A stretch of DNA of 64,000 bases from Pseudoxanthomonas suwonensis 11-1 (GTDB lineage Bacteria; Pseudomonadota; Gammaproteobacteria; Xanthomonadales; Xanthomonadaceae), in the NCBI RefSeq assembly GCF_000185965.1, contig NC_014924.1, positions 1,984,001 through 2,048,000 on the forward strand. The letters run 5' to 3'. Position numbers and translations under genes: made by a program. The notes below the pieces were generated by a model. The model was not told the DNA's origin. It saw only the letters and a program-made list of their open reading frames with translations, and searched no databases. The number at the start of each line of letters is the position of its first letter. Positions within the stretch are counted from its first letter, which is position 1. Of the stretch, positions 29,393 through 40,607 are shown piece by piece.

Positions 29393-31498
29393 TTACTCCG
29401 TCACGCCCTCGCCCTCCTCGACGGCCTTGATCGACAGGCGGATACGGCCCTGCTTGTCGACTTCCAGCACCTTGACCTTGACCACGTCGCCTTCCTTGAG
29501 CTTGTCGGAGACCTTCTCCACGCGCTCGCTGGAGATCTGCGAGACGTGGACCAGGCCGTCCTTGCCCGGCAGGATGGTCACGAACGCGCCGAAGTCCATG
29601 ATCTTGGCGACCTTGCCCTCGTAGATCCGGCCCGGCTCGACGTCCGAGGTGATCTGCTCGATGCGGGCCTTGGCGGCCTGGGCAGCGGCGGCGTTGACCG
29701 AAGCGATGACGATGGTGCCGTCGTCCTGGATGTCGATCTGGGTGCCGGTTTCCTTGGTGATGCCCTGGATGGTGGCACCGCCCTTGCCGATCACCTCGCG
29801 GATCTTGTCCGGGTGGATCTTGATGGTCAGCAGGCGCGGGGCGTACTCGGACAGTTCCGCACGCGGGGCGGTCAGGGCCTTGGCCATCTCGCCGAGGATG
29901 TGCAGTCGGCCGGCCTTCGCCTGCTCCAGCGCCTGCTTCATGATCTCCTCGGTGATGCCCTCGATCTTGATGTCCATCTGCAGGGCGGACACGCCGTCGG
30001 CGGTGCCGGCGACCTTGAAGTCCATGTCGCCCAGGTGGTCTTCGTCACCCAGGATGTCGGACAGCACGACGAAGCGGTCGTCTTCCTTCACCAGGCCCAT
30101 GGCGATGCCCGCCACCGGGGCCTTCACCGGCACGCCGGCATCCATCAGCGCCAGCGAGCTGCCGCAGACCGAAGCCATCGACGAGGAGCCGTTGGACTCG
30201 GTGATCTCCGAGACCACGCGCACGGTGTACGGGAACTCCTCGATGCTCGGCATCACCGCCAGCACGCCGCGCTTGGCGAGGCGGCCGTGGCCGATCTCGC
30301 GGCGCTTCGGCGCGCCGAAGCGGCCGCACTCACCCACCGAGTACGGGGGGAAGTTGTAGTGGAACAGGAAGTTTTCCTTGTACTCACCGGAGACGGCATC
30401 GATGATCTGGCCGTCGCGGGTGGTGCCCAGGGTGGTGACCACGATGGCCTGGGTCTCGCCGCGGGTGAACATCGCCGAGCCGTGGGTACGCGGCAGCACG
30501 CCGGTCTTCACGCTGATCGGGCGGACGGTGTCCAGGGCGCGGCCGTCGATGCGGACCTTGGTGTCCAGGACCGAGTCGCGCATGGTGCGGTACTCGAGCT
30601 CGCCGAACTCCTTGCCCAGCTCGGCCGGGTTCCAGCCCTCGGCGGCGACGCGGCCGGCCAGCTGCTCGGCGACGTCCTTCTTGATCGCGGCGATGGCGTC
30701 GCGGCGCTCCAGCTTGTCGCGGATCTGGAAGGCATCGGCCAGGCGGTTGCCCACGGCCTCCTTCAGCGCGGCGATCAGGGCCTCGTTCTTGGCCGGGGCG
30801 ACCCACTGGCTCGGCTTGGTGCCGGCTTCGGCGACCAGCTCGTTGATGGCGTTGATGACCTTCTGCATCTCGCGATGGCCGAAGGTGACCGCGCCCAGCA
30901 TCACTTCCTCGCTCAGCAGCGCGGCCTCGGACTCGACCATCAGCACGGCGTTGGCGGTACCGGCGACGACCAGCTCCAGCTTGGACTCGGCCAGCTCGGA
31001 GGCGGACGGGTTGAGGATGTACTGGCCATCCTTGTAGCCGACCTTGGCGGCGCCGATCGGGCCCTTGAACGGGGTGCCGGCCAGCGACAGGGCGGCCGAG
31101 GCACCGATCAGGGCCGGGATGTCACCGTCGATTTCCGGGTTCAGCGACATCACCGTGGCGATGATCTGGACCTCGTTCTTGTAGTCCTCCGGGAACAGCG
31201 GACGGATCGGACGGTCGATCAGGCGCGAAATCAGCGTTTCCTTCTCGGTCGGGCGACCCTCGCGCTTGAAGAAGCCGCCGGGGATACGGCCGCCGGCGTA
31301 GAACTTCTCCTGGTAATCCACGGTGAGCGGGAAGAAGTCCTGGCCTTCACGCGCGCTCTTGGCGGCGACGGCGGTGACCAGCAGTACGGTGTCGTCCATC
31401 TTGACGATCACGGAGCCGCTCGCCTGGCGGGCGACTTCGCCCGTCTCCAGGGTCACGGTGTGCTTGCCGTACTGGAAGGTTTTGGTGATTTTTGCCAC
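29393..31498 (-). CDS. pnp: Polyribonucleotide nucleotidyltransferase
   Basis: 3'-to-5' phosphorolytic exoribonuclease of the RNA degradosome, 701 residues. Two RNase PH domains (the first from residue 1, the second from about 310 with [20 protein letters not shown]), an intervening helical domain, then a KH domain with [15 protein letters not shown] and a C-terminal S1 domain ([13 protein letters not shown]). The catalytic region shows [17 protein letters not shown] and [15 protein letters not shown]. It follows rpsO as in E. coli, with a hairpin between them. Confidence 0.98.
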   Translation of the reverse strand: MAKITKTFQYGKHTVTLETGEVARQASGSVIVKMDDTVLLVTAVAAKSAREGQDFFPLTVDYQEKFYAGGRIPGGFFKREGRPTEKETLISRLIDRPIRPLFPEDYKNEVQIIATVMSLNPEIDGDIPALIGASAALSLAGTPFKGPIGAAKVGYKDGQYILNPSASELAESKLELVVAGTANAVLMVESEAALLSEEVMLGAVTFGHREMQKVINAINELVAEAGTKPSQWVAPAKNEALIAALKEAVGNRLADAFQIRDKLERRDAIAAIKKDVAEQLAGRVAAEGWNPAELGKEFGELEYRTMRDSVLDTKVRIDGRALDTVRPISVKTGVLPRTHGSAMFTRGETQAIVVTTLGTTRDGQIIDAVSGEYKENFLFHYNFPPYSVGECGRFGAPKRREIGHGRLAKRGVLAVMPSIEEFPYTVRVVSEITESNGSSSMASVCGSSLALMDAGVPVKAPVAGIAMGLVKEDDRFVVLSDILGDEDHLGDMDFKVAGTADGVSALQMDIKIEGITEEIMKQALEQAKAGRLHILGEMAKALTAPRAELSEYAPRLLTIKIHPDKIREVIGKGGATIQGITKETGTQIDIQDDGTIVIASVNAAAAQAAKARIEQITSDVEPGRIYEGKVAKIMDFGAFVTILPGKDGLVHVSQISSERVEKVSDKLKEGDVVKVKVLEVDKQGRIRLSIKAVEEGEGVTE

Positions 31499-31647
31499 GT
31501 CGGTTCCTTGGGGATCTTGCTTGCGATTGACCGGTGACGGCCCTTGCCGGCAACGGGTGGCCGGAGAAGCCCGGCCGCTTGCGGGTGTTGCGCCCCGGTT
31601 GCCCGGGAAGGAGCGCCGACGGTGGATTGCCGGGGCCCAAATGCAAA

Positions 31648-31671
31648 CCGCGGCGCATCTCTGCGCCGCGG
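31648..31671 (-). terminator. Terminator between rpsO and pnp
   Basis: Perfect 10-bp stem, CCGCGGCGCA (31648-31657) and TGCGCCGCGG (31662-31671), followed on the minus strand by TTTGCATTTGG. Placed as the rpsO terminator of E. coli, allowing partial read-through into pnp. Confidence 0.82.
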
Positions 31672-31683
31672 CGGGGGGTTACG

Positions 31684-31944
31684 TCAGCGACGCAGGCCAA
31701 GCTTCTCGATCAGGGCCTTGTAGCGCTCGTTGTCCTTGCGCTTGAGGTAGTCGAGGAGGCTGCGGCGGCGATTGACCAGCTGCAGCAGGCCGCGGCGGCT
31801 GTGGTGATCCTTCTTGTGGATCTTGAAGTGCTCGGTCAGCTGCTCGATGCGGGCGGTCAGCAGGGCGACCTGGACTTCCGGCGAGCCGGTGTCGTTGGTG
31901 CCGCGCGCGTTGTCGGCGATGACTTTCTGGGTGTCGATGGACAT
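31684..31944 (-). CDS. rpsO: 30S ribosomal protein S15
   Basis: 86 residues, the normal length. The primary 16S rRNA-binding protein of the small-subunit platform: [42 protein letters not shown] and the terminal [10 protein letters not shown]. It has its own promoter at 32067-32095, leaving a leader of about 115 bases. That leaves room for S15 autoregulation as in E. coli, although I did not identify the binding structure. Confidence 0.98.
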   Translation of the reverse strand: MSIDTQKVIADNARGTNDTGSPEVQVALLTARIEQLTEHFKIHKKDHHSRRGLLQLVNRRRSLLDYLKRKDNERYKALIEKLGLRR

Positions 31945-32066
31945 TCGATGTTTTCTCTTGGATGCGAGGCTGGCAGGAACGCGCTGGTGCGCACCGCCTG
32001 GCCCGCCGCTTGCGGAAGGTCCGCCCCTGGAACCGGCGGAAAGTGATGCCCGAAAAAGGCGCGCGA

Positions 32067-32095
32067 ATTGTACCCCCGGGCGCGGGGCCGGACAA
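32067..32095 (-). promoter_or_regulatory. sigma-70 promoter of rpsO
   Basis: Minus strand -35 TTGTCC (32090-32095), 17-base spacer, -10 TACAAT (32067-32072), located in the truB-rpsO gap. Confidence 0.75.
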
Positions 32096-32135
32096 GGCGA
32101 ATCCATGGCGCGGAGGCCGCGGACAGTGACGCCGG

Positions 32136-33071
32136 TCAGGAAGCCGCGGCGTACCTGAACAGGCGTTGCGGCGACAGGCGGCCGCCGTCCTCCACCTTCG
32201 CCAGGCCAAGGGCGCGACCCTCCGGGCCATACACCGCCACCGGATCGCCCGCCGTCCAAGGGCCGGCCAGGCGCTGGCCCTGGCCCAGGCGCGCGGCCTG
32301 CGCCGCGTCCAGTTCGACCCGGGGGAACCCGGCCAGGCCTGCCTCCAGCGGCAGCAGGCAGGCCTCCAGCGCGGCCTCCCCGCCGTCGTCGGCGATGGCC
32401 TGCAACTGCTCCAGCGTGTACATCGCCGGTTGGGTGAAAGGCTCGACCCACAGCCGGCGCAGGCTGGCGATATGCGCGCCGCATCCCAGCGCCTCGCCCA
32501 GGTCGCGGGCGATGCTGCGGATGTAGGTGCCCGAGCCGCAGGTCACGCGGATGTCCAGGCGCGGCGACGCCAGCGACAGCAGCTCGATGGCGTGGACCTG
32601 CACCTCGCGGACCGGGGCCTCGATCGCCTCGCCGCGGCGGGCGCGGGCGTACAGCGGCTCGCCGCCCTGCTTGAGCGCCGAGTACACCGGCGCACGCTGC
32701 TGCAGCCTGCCGACGAAGCCGGCCAGCGCGCCCACGACGGCGGCATGGTCCAGCCCGGGAACGGGCCGCTCGCGCAGCACCTGGCCGTCGGCGTCGTCGG
32801 TATCGGTGGTGGCGCCAAGCACGATGCCGGCCTCGTAGGCCTTGTCCGAGCCGAGCAGCAGGCCGGCCAGCTTGGTGGCCTCGCCGAAGCACAGCGGCAG
32901 CAGGCCGGTGGCCAGCGGATCCAGGCTGCCGGTATGGCCGCCCTTCTCGGCGCGGAACAGGCGGCGGGCCGCCTGCAGGGCGGCGTTGGAACTCATGCCC
33001 GCAGGCTTGTCCAGCAGCAGGATGCCGTCGAGCGGGCGGAACTTGGTCCTGGGGCGGTTCATCGTCGACAT
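32136..33071 (-). CDS. truB: tRNA pseudouridine-55 synthase
   Basis: Makes the universal pseudouridine 55 in the T-loop of tRNA. 311 residues, with the catalytic aspartate in [16 protein letters not shown] and the conserved [15 protein letters not shown] start, RAPVYSALK and [15 protein letters not shown]. The C-terminal PUA-like part has [14 protein letters not shown]. An ATG at 33062 (three codons in) is an alternative start. It lies between rbfA and rpsO in the conserved nusA-infB cluster. Confidence 0.96.
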   Translation of the reverse strand: MSTMNRPRTKFRPLDGILLLDKPAGMSSNAALQAARRLFRAEKGGHTGSLDPLATGLLPLCFGEATKLAGLLLGSDKAYEAGIVLGATTDTDDADGQVLRERPVPGLDHAAVVGALAGFVGRLQQRAPVYSALKQGGEPLYARARRGEAIEAPVREVQVHAIELLSLASPRLDIRVTCGSGTYIRSIARDLGEALGCGAHIASLRRLWVEPFTQPAMYTLEQLQAIADDGGEAALEACLLPLEAGLAGFPRVELDAAQAARLGQGQRLAGPWTAGDPVAVYGPEGRALGLAKVEDGGRLSPQRLFRYAAAS

Positions 33072-33135
33072 TGCGTCCAGCGGCGTCGGGGAGCCGGCAA
33101 CACCGGCTTGCCCGGACGGCTTCCGGCGGGTGGAC

Positions 33136-33498
33136 TCACTCGTCCGCGGGCGCCGGCGGGTTTGCCTTCAGCAGCGTCTCGATGCGCTCGCCGCGGTCGA
33201 CCGAATCGTCGTAATGGAAGTGCAGTTCCGGCACGTGGCGCATCTTGACCCGGCGCGCCAGTTCCATGCGCAGCTGGTAGGCCAGCTCCTTCAGCGCCTT
33301 GACCGCCTCGGTCGAACGCTCCGGCATCAGCGCGGTCACGAACACCTTGGCGTGGGCCAGGTCGCGGGTGACCTCCACGTCGGACACGCTCACCGACGGC
33401 AGCCCGTGCTCGCGCACGGCCTCGTGCACCAGGGTGCCCAGTTCGCGGCGCAGCTGCGCCGAGACGCGGTCGGTTCGATGGAAGGATTTGGTCGCCAT
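33136..33498 (-). CDS. rbfA: Ribosome-binding factor A
   Basis: Cold-shock ribosome maturation factor acting on the 16S rRNA 5' helix. 120 residues starting [20 protein letters not shown], with [18 protein letters not shown] and [21 protein letters not shown] of the KH-like fold. The ATG at 33498 is the family start; the longer frame adds a Gly/Pro-rich leader. It is followed by truB and preceded by infB. Confidence 0.95.
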   Translation of the reverse strand: MATKSFHRTDRVSAQLRRELGTLVHEAVREHGLPSVSVSDVEVTRDLAHAKVFVTALMPERSTEAVKALKELAYQLRMELARRVKMRHVPELHFHYDDSVDRGERIETLLKANPPAPADE

Positions 33499-33584
33499 GT
33501 GCTGGTTCCTTGCCGGGCCTGGCCCGGTCTTGCCTTGCGGGCCCTGCCCGCTACCGCGGACCACCGGTGGCGGTCCGGAAACGG

Positions 33585-33609
33585 CGGGACGGCCGCGAGG
33601 GCCGTCCCG
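33585..33609 (-). terminator. Hairpin in the infB-rbfA gap
   Basis: Perfect 10-bp stem, CGGGACGGCC (33585-33594) and GGCCGTCCCG (33600-33609), about 50 bases after the infB stop. It has no T-tract, so it may be an mRNA processing or stability element inside the operon. Confidence 0.45.
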
Positions 33610-33657
33610 TCGTCGCGGGCGCCGGCAAGGCCCTCATGGCCGCCGGCGCCGCGCAGG

Positions 33658-36267
<2,610 letters not shown>

Positions 36268-36400
36268 TCGGATCCTATGCTCTGTTTGGCGCCCCCTCGC
36301 CAGAAAGAGCAAGGGAAACGCGGATTCTAAGCCCTGGCGGGTGCAGGGCGGCGTTCATCGCCGGCTCATGCCAGGCGCTCCGGACGGTTGCGCATGGCGA

Positions 36401-37912
36401 TCATCCACCACGCTCCAGGCGGGCGATCTCCTCGGCGCGGGCGGCCAGGATGAGCGCCGCGGCGCGGGTCTCGTCCAGGCCCTCGATGCCGAACTCGACC
36501 ACCTCGTCGGCAGCCAGGTCGGACAGGTCCTCGGAGGTGCGGACGCCGTGGGCGGCCAGGGCGAAGGCAGTGTCCTCGTCCATGCCTTCCAGCGCCAGCA
36601 GGTCCTCGGCCGGGCCCTCCTCGCCCATTTGCTCCTCGACCGCCAGGGCGTCGTTGAGCAGGGCGTCGCGGGCACGGGCGCGCAGTTCCTCGACGATGTC
36701 CTCGTCGAAGCCCTCCACCGCCAGCAGCTCGCCGACCGGCACGTAGGCGATTTCCTCGACCGTGCTGAAGCCCTCGGACACCAGGATGCCCGCGATCTCC
36801 TCGTCGACTTCCAGCTTGTCCATGAACAGCTGGCGGGCGACGGCCTGCTCGGCCTCGGACTTGGCGGCGACCTGGTCCTGGGTCATGACGTTGAGCTGCC
36901 AGCCGGTCAGGCGGCTGGCCAGGCGCACGTTCTGGCCGCCCTTGCCGATGGCCTGGGCCAGGCGGTCCTCGGCCACGGCCAGGTCCATCGAGTGCTTCTC
37001 TTCGTCGACGATGATCGACTGCACCTCGGCCGGCGCCATCGCGTTGATGACGAAGTTGGCCGGGTTCTCGTTCCACAGGACGATGTCCACGCGCTCGCCA
37101 TTGAGCTCGTTGCTCACGGCCTGCACGCGCGAACCGCGCATGCCGATGCAGGCGCCGATCGGATCGGTGCGGTTGTCGTGCGCGATCACGGCGATCTTGG
37201 CGCGGTCGCCCGGATCGCGGGCGCAGGCCTTGATCTCGACCAGGCCCTGGCCGACTTCCGGCACCTCGAGCTTGAACAGCTCGATCATGAACTCCGGCGC
37301 GGCGCGGCTGATGAACAGCTGCGGGCCGCGGGGTTCGCTGCGGACCTCGTACAGGTAGCCGCGGACGCGGTCGCCGGCGCGCAGCACGTCGCGCGGGATG
37401 CCCTTGTCCTTCGGGATAAAGGCTTCGGCATTGCCACCCAGGTCCACGTAGATGTTGCCGCGCTCGACGCGCTTGACCACGCCGGTGACCAGCTCGCCCA
37501 CGCGGTCCTTCCACGCGTCCACGACCTGCTGGCGCTCGGCCTCGCGCACGCGCTGGACGATGACCTGCTTGGCGGCCTGGGCGGCGATACGGCCGAACTC
37601 GGGGTTCTCGATCTGCTCTTCGATGTAGTCGCCGACCTCGACGCCGTCGGCCTCGTCGACCGCGTCCATCAGGCGGATCTGGCGGTCCGGCGATTCCATC
37701 ACCACGTCGTCGGCCACCACTTCCCAGCGGCGGAAGGTCTCGTAGCTGCCGTCCTTGCGGTCGATCGCGACGCGGGTCACCACGTCCTGGTCGACATAGC
37801 GCTTCTTCGCGGCCGAAGCCAGGGCGGCTTCCAGCGCCTCGAAGATCACTTCGCGCGGCACGCCCTTCTCGTTGGCGACCGCGTCAACTACCAGCAGAAG
37901 TTCCTTGCTCAT
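36401..37912 (-). CDS. nusA: Transcription elongation/termination factor NusA
   Basis: Binds RNA polymerase and controls pausing, termination and antitermination. 503 residues: N-terminal polymerase-binding domain (MSKELLLVVDAVANEKGVPRE), S1 domain (GELVTGVVKRVERGNIYVDLGG), two KH domains (GACIGMRGSRVQAV and AQAIGKGGQNVRLAS), and two C-terminal acidic repeats (GFSTVEEIAYVPVGEL and GVRTSEDLSDLAADEV). The ATG at 37912 lies 4 bases after the rimP stop. Confidence 0.98.
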   Translation of the reverse strand: MSKELLLVVDAVANEKGVPREVIFEALEAALASAAKKRYVDQDVVTRVAIDRKDGSYETFRRWEVVADDVVMESPDRQIRLMDAVDEADGVEVGDYIEEQIENPEFGRIAAQAAKQVIVQRVREAERQQVVDAWKDRVGELVTGVVKRVERGNIYVDLGGNAEAFIPKDKGIPRDVLRAGDRVRGYLYEVRSEPRGPQLFISRAAPEFMIELFKLEVPEVGQGLVEIKACARDPGDRAKIAVIAHDNRTDPIGACIGMRGSRVQAVSNELNGERVDIVLWNENPANFVINAMAPAEVQSIIVDEEKHSMDLAVAEDRLAQAIGKGGQNVRLASRLTGWQLNVMTQDQVAAKSEAEQAVARQLFMDKLEVDEEIAGILVSEGFSTVEEIAYVPVGELLAVEGFDEDIVEELRARARDALLNDALAVEEQMGEEGPAEDLLALEGMDEDTAFALAAHGVRTSEDLSDLAADEVVEFGIEGLDETRAAALILAARAEEIARLERGG

Positions 37913-37916
37913 CTGT

Positions 37917-38495
37917 TTACTCCGCGTGCGGCTTGCCGGCCGCCGGCTTGTTGGATTGCTTGCCCGGATTTCCGCCCTTGCCGGGCTTCTTCCCTGGCGC
38001 CAGGCCCAGCGCTTCCCAGTCCGGGACCAGGCGCGCCTTGTCGATGTTGTCCAGTGCCACCACGAACTCGGCGTTGTCCAGGCCGAAGGCCACCTGGCCA
38101 TCGGCCACGCGCAGGATCGTGCCCTGCAGGCGACGGCGGCCGTCCTGCGGCAGCTTCAGCCCGACCTTGGCCTGCTGGCCGAGGAAGCGGATGAAGTGCT
38201 CCGCGGCGAACAGCGGCCGGTCCATGCCCGGCGAGGACACCTCGAGGGTGTAGTTGCCGGAGATCGGGTCGGCCACGTCCAGCTGCGCGGAAACTTCGCG
38301 GCTGACCGCCTCGCAGTCCTCGATGGTCACGGTGCGCGCGGGCTCCTCGCCCTCGCCCGCCGCCGGCACGTCGATGTACAGGCGGAGCGTAGCGCCGCCC
38401 GGCGCCGGCAGGTATTCGACGCCCAGCAGCTCCAGCCCAAGCGACTCTACGGTCGGGGCGAGCAGCTGGACGATTTCGCTGGTCTTTTCGCTCAT
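37917..38495 (-). CDS. rimP: Ribosome maturation factor RimP
   Basis: Helps assemble the 30S subunit. 192 residues. The N-terminal domain has the RimP pattern [24 protein letters not shown] and [16 protein letters not shown], followed by the [15 protein letters not shown] motif; the C-terminal tail is Lys/Gly/Pro-rich ([13 protein letters not shown]), longer than in E. coli. The ATG at 38495 is the family start. First protein gene after tRNA-fMet, as in the metY-rimP-nusA-infB operon of E. coli. Confidence 0.95.
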   Translation of the reverse strand: MSEKTSEIVQLLAPTVESLGLELLGVEYLPAPGGATLRLYIDVPAAGEGEEPARTVTIEDCEAVSREVSAQLDVADPISGNYTLEVSSPGMDRPLFAAEHFIRFLGQQAKVGLKLPQDGRRRLQGTILRVADGQVAFGLDNAEFVVALDNIDKARLVPDWEALGLAPGKKPGKGGNPGKQSNKPAAGKPHAE

Positions 38496-38554
38496 CTTCG
38501 GCGGCAACTCCAACGCGGTGGAACGGGACGCGGCCTCTCTCGACCGCATAAACG

Positions 38555-38580
38555 ACAAGAGGCCCTTGCGGGCCTCTTGT
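38555..38580 (-). terminator. Terminator between tRNA-fMet and rimP
   Basis: Perfect 11-bp stem, ACAAGAGGCCC (38555-38565) and GGGCCTCTTGT (38570-38580), followed on the minus strand by CGTTTATG. It probably ends the tRNA transcript while letting some polymerase read into rimP-nusA-infB. Confidence 0.75.
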
Positions 38581-38716
38581 GTCAGAGAGCCCTGTCGGGC
38601 TTCTCATCCGATGGTGCTGGAATCGGCGCAACGGCGGGAACATGCGCCGTTGCAAGCCCAGTCTTGAGGATCCCGCTGCCCTGGAGACCAGGAACACCGC
38701 AACAACCTCGAAAACA

Positions 38717-38793
38717 TGGTAGCGGGGGCAGGATTTGAACCTGCGACCTTCGGGTTATGAGCCCGACGAGCTGCCAGACTGCTCCACCCCGCA
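38717..38793 (-). tRNA. Initiator tRNA-fMet (CAT)
   Basis: 77 nt including an encoded CCA. The minus strand shows the D-arm GGAGCAGTCTGGCAGC, the anticodon arm CGGGCTCATAACCCG with three consecutive G:C pairs (the initiator hallmark), and the T-arm GCAGGTTCAAATCCTGC. Position 1 is T and position 72 is T, so the first pair of the acceptor stem is mismatched, another initiator feature. Its own promoter lies just upstream. Confidence 0.97.
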
Positions 38794-38804
38794 TCAGAAG
38801 CGGA

Positions 38805-38833
38805 ATTATGCCGGCTTTGCCCCGATGATGCAA
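38805..38833 (-). promoter_or_regulatory. Promoter of the tRNA-fMet/rimP-nusA-infB unit
   Basis: Minus strand -35 TTGCAT (38828-38833), 17-base spacer, -10 CATAAT (38805-38810), 11 bases before the tRNA 5' end. Confidence 0.7.
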
Positions 38834-38935
38834 GCCTGCCGGCCCTTCCAGAGCCTGCCCCGTCCCGGCTGCCTGCTCCCCGGATGAGCCTTTCGGCCGT
38901 TCCGGAACCGCGCGGATCATACATGAAGCAGCGAC

Positions 38936-38973
38936 CGCGATGCACGCCGTCCAGCGGCGATCCGTGCATCGCG
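38936..38973. repeat. 11-bp palindrome with 16-base loop
   Basis: Perfect arms CGCGATGCACG (38936-38946) and CGTGCATCGCG (38963-38973). A GTAG immediately follows (38973-38976). Confidence 0.5.
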
Positions 38974-39026
38974 TAGCGTCTTCCGTTCATGCCGGCCGCA
39001 CCCGCTTCGCATCCGGGCAGGCGCGC

Positions 39027-39059
39027 AGCTCCAGCCTGCGATCCGCGCTGGAGCTACCC
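39027..39059 (-). repeat. GTAG-headed REP-like palindrome
   Basis: On the minus strand GTAG is followed by a perfect 9-bp hairpin with arms AGCTCCAGC and GCTGGAGCT (39027-39035 and 39047-39055 on the plus strand). The GTAG overlaps the arm edge. This layout fits the REP/SMAG type. Confidence 0.55.
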
Positions 39060-39095
39060 TCGAGGACAACCGGGATCCGGCGCCCCTGGAAACGA

Positions 39096-39124
39096 CGAAG
39101 CCCCCGGCAGGACCGGGGGCTTCG
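39096..39124 (-). terminator. Terminator of the nuo operon
   Basis: 12-bp stem, CGAAGCCCCCGG (39096-39107) and CCGGGGGCTTCG (39113-39124), with a T-rich minus-strand tail (TCGTTTCC). A second small hairpin, CGCAAGC/GCTTGCG at 39123-39139, lies directly upstream, just after the nuoN stop. Confidence 0.85.
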
Positions 39125-39145
39125 CAAGCAACGCTTGCGGCGTCC

Positions 39146-40594
39146 TTACATGAAGGAGCGCTGGCACCACACCATGATCGGGTTCCAGGCCAGGCCCAGG
39201 GCCAGCAGGCCGAGGGCGTTGACGCCCAGCACCACGCCCAGCACGCGGTCGTTGTGCGCGACCAGCGGCGCGCCGGCCGGCTCGTCGAAGTACATGACCT
39301 TGATCACGCGCAGGTAGTAGAACGCGCCGACCACCGAGGCGATCACGCCCAGCAGGGCCAGCCACAGCATGCCGCCCTGCACCGCCGCGCCGAGCACCGC
39401 GACCTTGGTCCAGAAGCCCAGCAGCGGCGGGACGCCGGCCAGCGAGGCCATGACCAGCAGCATCAGCAGCGCCATCCACGGGCTGCGCTGGTTCAGGCCC
39501 TTGAAGTCCTCGATGTTCTCGGCCTCGAAGCCCTTGCGCGACAGCGCGATGATCACGCCGAACGCGGCGGCCGACATGATCGCGTAGCCGATGGTGTAGA
39601 ACAGCGCCGCGGTGTAGCCGCGCTCGTCGCCACCGGCCAGGCCCATCAGCAGGAAGCCGATGTGGGAGACGGTCGAGTACGCCAGCATGCGCTTGATGTT
39701 GGTCTGGGCGATGGCCATCAGGTTGCCCAGTACCAGCGACAGCGCCGACAGGCCGGCCAGCAGCCACTTCCACTCCGGCGCCAGCGGACCCACGCCCATC
39801 TCCAGCAGGCGCCAGGCCATGCCGAAGGCGGCCAGCTTGGGCGCGGTGCTGACGAACAGCGCGACCGGGGCGGTGGCGCCCTGGTAGACGTCCGGCAGCC
39901 ACATGTGGAACGGGGCCGCACCCAGCTTGAAGGCCACGCCGGCGACCATGAAGGCGGTACCGGTCAGCAGCAGCAGGCGCTCGTCGCTGCCATCGATCGA
40001 GGCACGGATCGCGTCCAGCTGCAGGGTGCCCGTGGCGCCGTAGACCAGCGACATGCCGTACAGCAGCAGGCCAGAGGCCAGCGAGCCGAGGACGATGTAC
40101 TTCATCGCCGCCTCGGTGGCGCGCGGGTTGTCGCGGTCGGCGGCGACCAGGGCGTACGAGCTCAGCGCCAGCAGCTCCAGGCCCAGGTACACCATCACCA
40201 GGCTGCCGGCCGAAACCAGCATCATCATGCCGGCGGTCGCGAACAGCACCAGCACCGGCAGCTCGCCCTGGTACAGGTTGCGCTCGCGCAGGTAGCTCCA
40301 GCCGTAGACCAGGGTCAGGCCGCTCATCGCGACGATGGCGATCTTCATGACGTCGGCGGCGGTGTCGCGCACGAACATGCCGGACAGCACTTCGCCCTGC
40401 CCGCCCACGCCGGTGGCCAGCATCGCCAGCACCACGGCCAGGACCAGCACCGACAGGAAGTGCGTCCACACCTTGTGGCGCGCATTGATGAACAGGTCGA
40501 CGATCAACAGGGCGAAGGCTCCGCCGATCAGCACCAGCTCCGGGAGCAGCGGCTGCAGCTCTGCGGCGGACGGCATCGCGAGGGACGTGGTCAT
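39146..40594 (-). CDS. nuoN: NADH-quinone oxidoreductase subunit N
   Basis: Antiporter-like proton-pumping subunit of the complex I membrane arm. 482 residues, about 14 helices. Family segments YLGLELLALSSYALVA, KLGAAPFHMWLPDVYQGATAPV (with the key lysine) and NIKRMLAYSTVSHIGFLLMG are present. Last gene of the nuo operon, starting 13 bases after nuoM. Confidence 0.97.
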   Translation of the reverse strand: MTTSLAMPSAAELQPLLPELVLIGGAFALLIVDLFINARHKVWTHFLSVLVLAVVLAMLATGVGGQGEVLSGMFVRDTAADVMKIAIVAMSGLTLVYGWSYLRERNLYQGELPVLVLFATAGMMMLVSAGSLVMVYLGLELLALSSYALVAADRDNPRATEAAMKYIVLGSLASGLLLYGMSLVYGATGTLQLDAIRASIDGSDERLLLLTGTAFMVAGVAFKLGAAPFHMWLPDVYQGATAPVALFVSTAPKLAAFGMAWRLLEMGVGPLAPEWKWLLAGLSALSLVLGNLMAIAQTNIKRMLAYSTVSHIGFLLMGLAGGDERGYTAALFYTIGYAIMSAAAFGVIIALSRKGFEAENIEDFKGLNQRSPWMALLMLLVMASLAGVPPLLGFWTKVAVLGAAVQGGMLWLALLGVIASVVGAFYYLRVIKVMYFDEPAGAPLVAHNDRVLGVVLGVNALGLLALGLAWNPIMVWCQRSFM

Positions 40595-40607
40595 CTTCGG
40601 GGAATCC

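Larger units (their letters stand above)
38834..39095. other. Intergenic region between tRNA-fMet promoter and nuoN terminator
   Basis: About 260 bases without a supported gene. It holds two palindromes, listed separately, and otherwise no recognisable signal. Confidence 0.5.
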
